Assembly (NCBI GenBank): GCA_018389105.1
Contig: JACATO010000307.1
Coordinates: 266,001 to 330,000, forward strand
Direction: 5' to 3'
DNA length: 64,000 bases
DNA from: Nautilus pompilius
Lineage: Eukaryota > Mollusca > Cephalopoda > Nautilida > Nautilidae
The notes under the pieces were generated by a model. It did no database searches and was not told the DNA's origin. It was given only the letters and a program-made list of their open reading frames with translations. Positions within the stretch are counted from its first letter, which is position 1, and the number at the start of each line of letters is the position of its first letter. A program made the translations under genes and the position numbers. Of this stretch, positions 63,520 to 64,000 are shown piece after piece.

Positions 63520-63746
63520 CACCACCCCGAAAACTCGACAGAGTTTGCGCCGACACGAAGAATGACGGAATAGCGAGAGTCTCTGTCCGTCCGTCCGCCT
63601 GCTTGCTTGTCTTGGCCGGGAAGGACGACACTGAATGAAAAAAACGCATGCTTCTGGACTGTCCGGGTGGGTCAGCGGAGTGGCTGCTGTCGGACCGGCT
63701 CCACGCACCTAGGCGAACCCCGACCGTTGCGGAACTGACTCTAGCC

Positions 63747-64000
63747 ATGTCGACGTCGCTGCGCGTCACCCTCGAAGCGTTGTTCATAACGTTCCTACTT
63801 GTCACCGGCTCGTCGCTGGGGTGTGGCCCTGGACGTGGATCGGGCAAGCGTCGCGGACCCCGGAAAAGAACTCCGTTGGTTTACAAACAGCACATTCCCA
63901 ACGTGTCCGAGAACACGATAGGGGCGAGCGGCAAGGCCGAAGGTCGGATCAGTCGGGACGACCCTCGCTTTAAAGACATGGCTCAAAACAGCAACCCGAG
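63747..64000 (+). CDS. hh: Hedgehog signalling ligand, 5' end of first coding exon (partial, runs off window)
   Basis: Hedgehog proteins are secreted morphogens. The N-terminal domain is cut from a self-splicing C-terminal domain, receives cholesterol and palmitate, and signals through Patched. Only 84 codons plus two bases are present. Residues 1-25 form a signal peptide with a hydrophobic core ([10 protein letters not shown]). Cys26 opens the invariant CGPGRG and is the residue palmitoylated in the family. Residues 34-41 (KRRGPRKR) are the Cardin-Weintraub heparin-binding stretch; Arg41 stands where most relatives have Leu. Then come [20 protein letters not shown] and [13 protein letters not shown], all typical. 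Met at 63747 was chosen because it leaves a normal-length signal peptide and has G at -3. An in-frame ATG at 63648 would add 33 non-hydrophobic residues and has C at -3. Odd point: residues 81-84 read NSNP where NYNP is usual, and the next codon starts AG, so it encodes Arg or Ser where Asp is usual. The autoprocessing domain lies outside the window. Confidence 0.97.
   Translation, partial: MSTSLRVTLEALFITFLLVTGSSLGCGPGRGSGKRRGPRKRTPLVYKQHIPNVSENTIGASGKAEGRISRDDPRFKDMAQNSNP

Larger units (their letters stand above)
61800..64000. promoter_or_regulatory. CpG-rich proximal region and presumed 5' leader of hh
   Basis: Base composition shifts from AT-rich to clearly GC- and CpG-rich from about 61.8 kb to the window end. 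Contents include two 11-base G runs (61886-61896 and 61973-61983), an alternating GC tract around 62110-62131, a GT run and (GTCT)n near 62728-62779, CT-rich runs (63283-63306) and the CAG run. No TATA box is evident, so a dispersed or TATA-less promoter is likely. The start site cannot be placed from sequence alone. Open frames on the minus strand here, including one of 270 codons over the hh exon, reflect GC-richness. Confidence 0.55.

Noticed and set aside
63035-63847. 270-codon minus-strand frame over the hh exon
   Set aside because: It is antisense to a clear hedgehog exon, contains a run of alanines from the CAG repeat, and lies in GC-rich DNA where stops are rare.
1-64000. CRISPR array, tRNA, rRNA or microbial operon
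   Set aside because: No regularly spaced direct repeats, no tRNA cloverleaf outside the SINE head, and no tightly packed reading frames. All evidence points to an animal chromosome.

Overview
The window looks like about 63.7 kb of non-coding DNA ending in the 5' end of one recognisable protein-coding gene. That gene is a hedgehog (hh) signalling ligand on the + strand. Its start codon is at 63747, and the reading frame runs off the window edge. A 25-residue signal peptide leads into the family's invariant CGPGRG motif, followed by the basic heparin-binding stretch and the start of the signalling domain. The organism is therefore an animal. The reading [13 protein letters not shown] and a ligand of the general bilaterian type suggest an invertebrate, most likely a lophotrochozoan such as a mollusc or annelid. 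That placement is inference, and I cannot name a species.

Layout: 1-30,100 is intergenic sequence with simple repeats, T-then-A homopolymer tracts, a possible LTR fossil near 2.7-3.3 kb, and several GC-richer islands carrying factor-site clusters (12.1-12.7, 19.7-20.3, 24.8-25.2 and 28.1-28.6 kb). Mobile-element fossils are concentrated in the second half: a pogo/Tigger-like MITE (30,104-30,686), a tRNA-derived SINE with an 11-bp target duplication (34,998-35,213), a doubtful Tc1/mariner remnant (about 45.2-45.8 kb), a degenerate hAT transposase (about 47.25-48.5 kb), and a complete but decayed Tc1-like element with both terminal repeats (56,612-57,828). From about 61.7 kb the sequence becomes GC- and CpG-rich and leads into hh. 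This section holds a perfect 14-bp hairpin, a near-perfect 20-bp palindrome, a 70-codon upstream ORF with a strong start context, a 7-bp hairpin and a CAG run.

How it fits together: a long gene-free stretch beside a developmental signalling gene is the usual setting for distal enhancers. The window is locally consistent with that: full CRE palindromes, CACGTG E-boxes and a 9-mer Sox/TCF-type site all occur several times more often than base composition predicts. These counts were made by eye and need a computed check. I found no CRISPR array, tRNA or rRNA gene, operon, or sign of a new multi-gene system. The many short open frames elsewhere are unsupported by any family resemblance.
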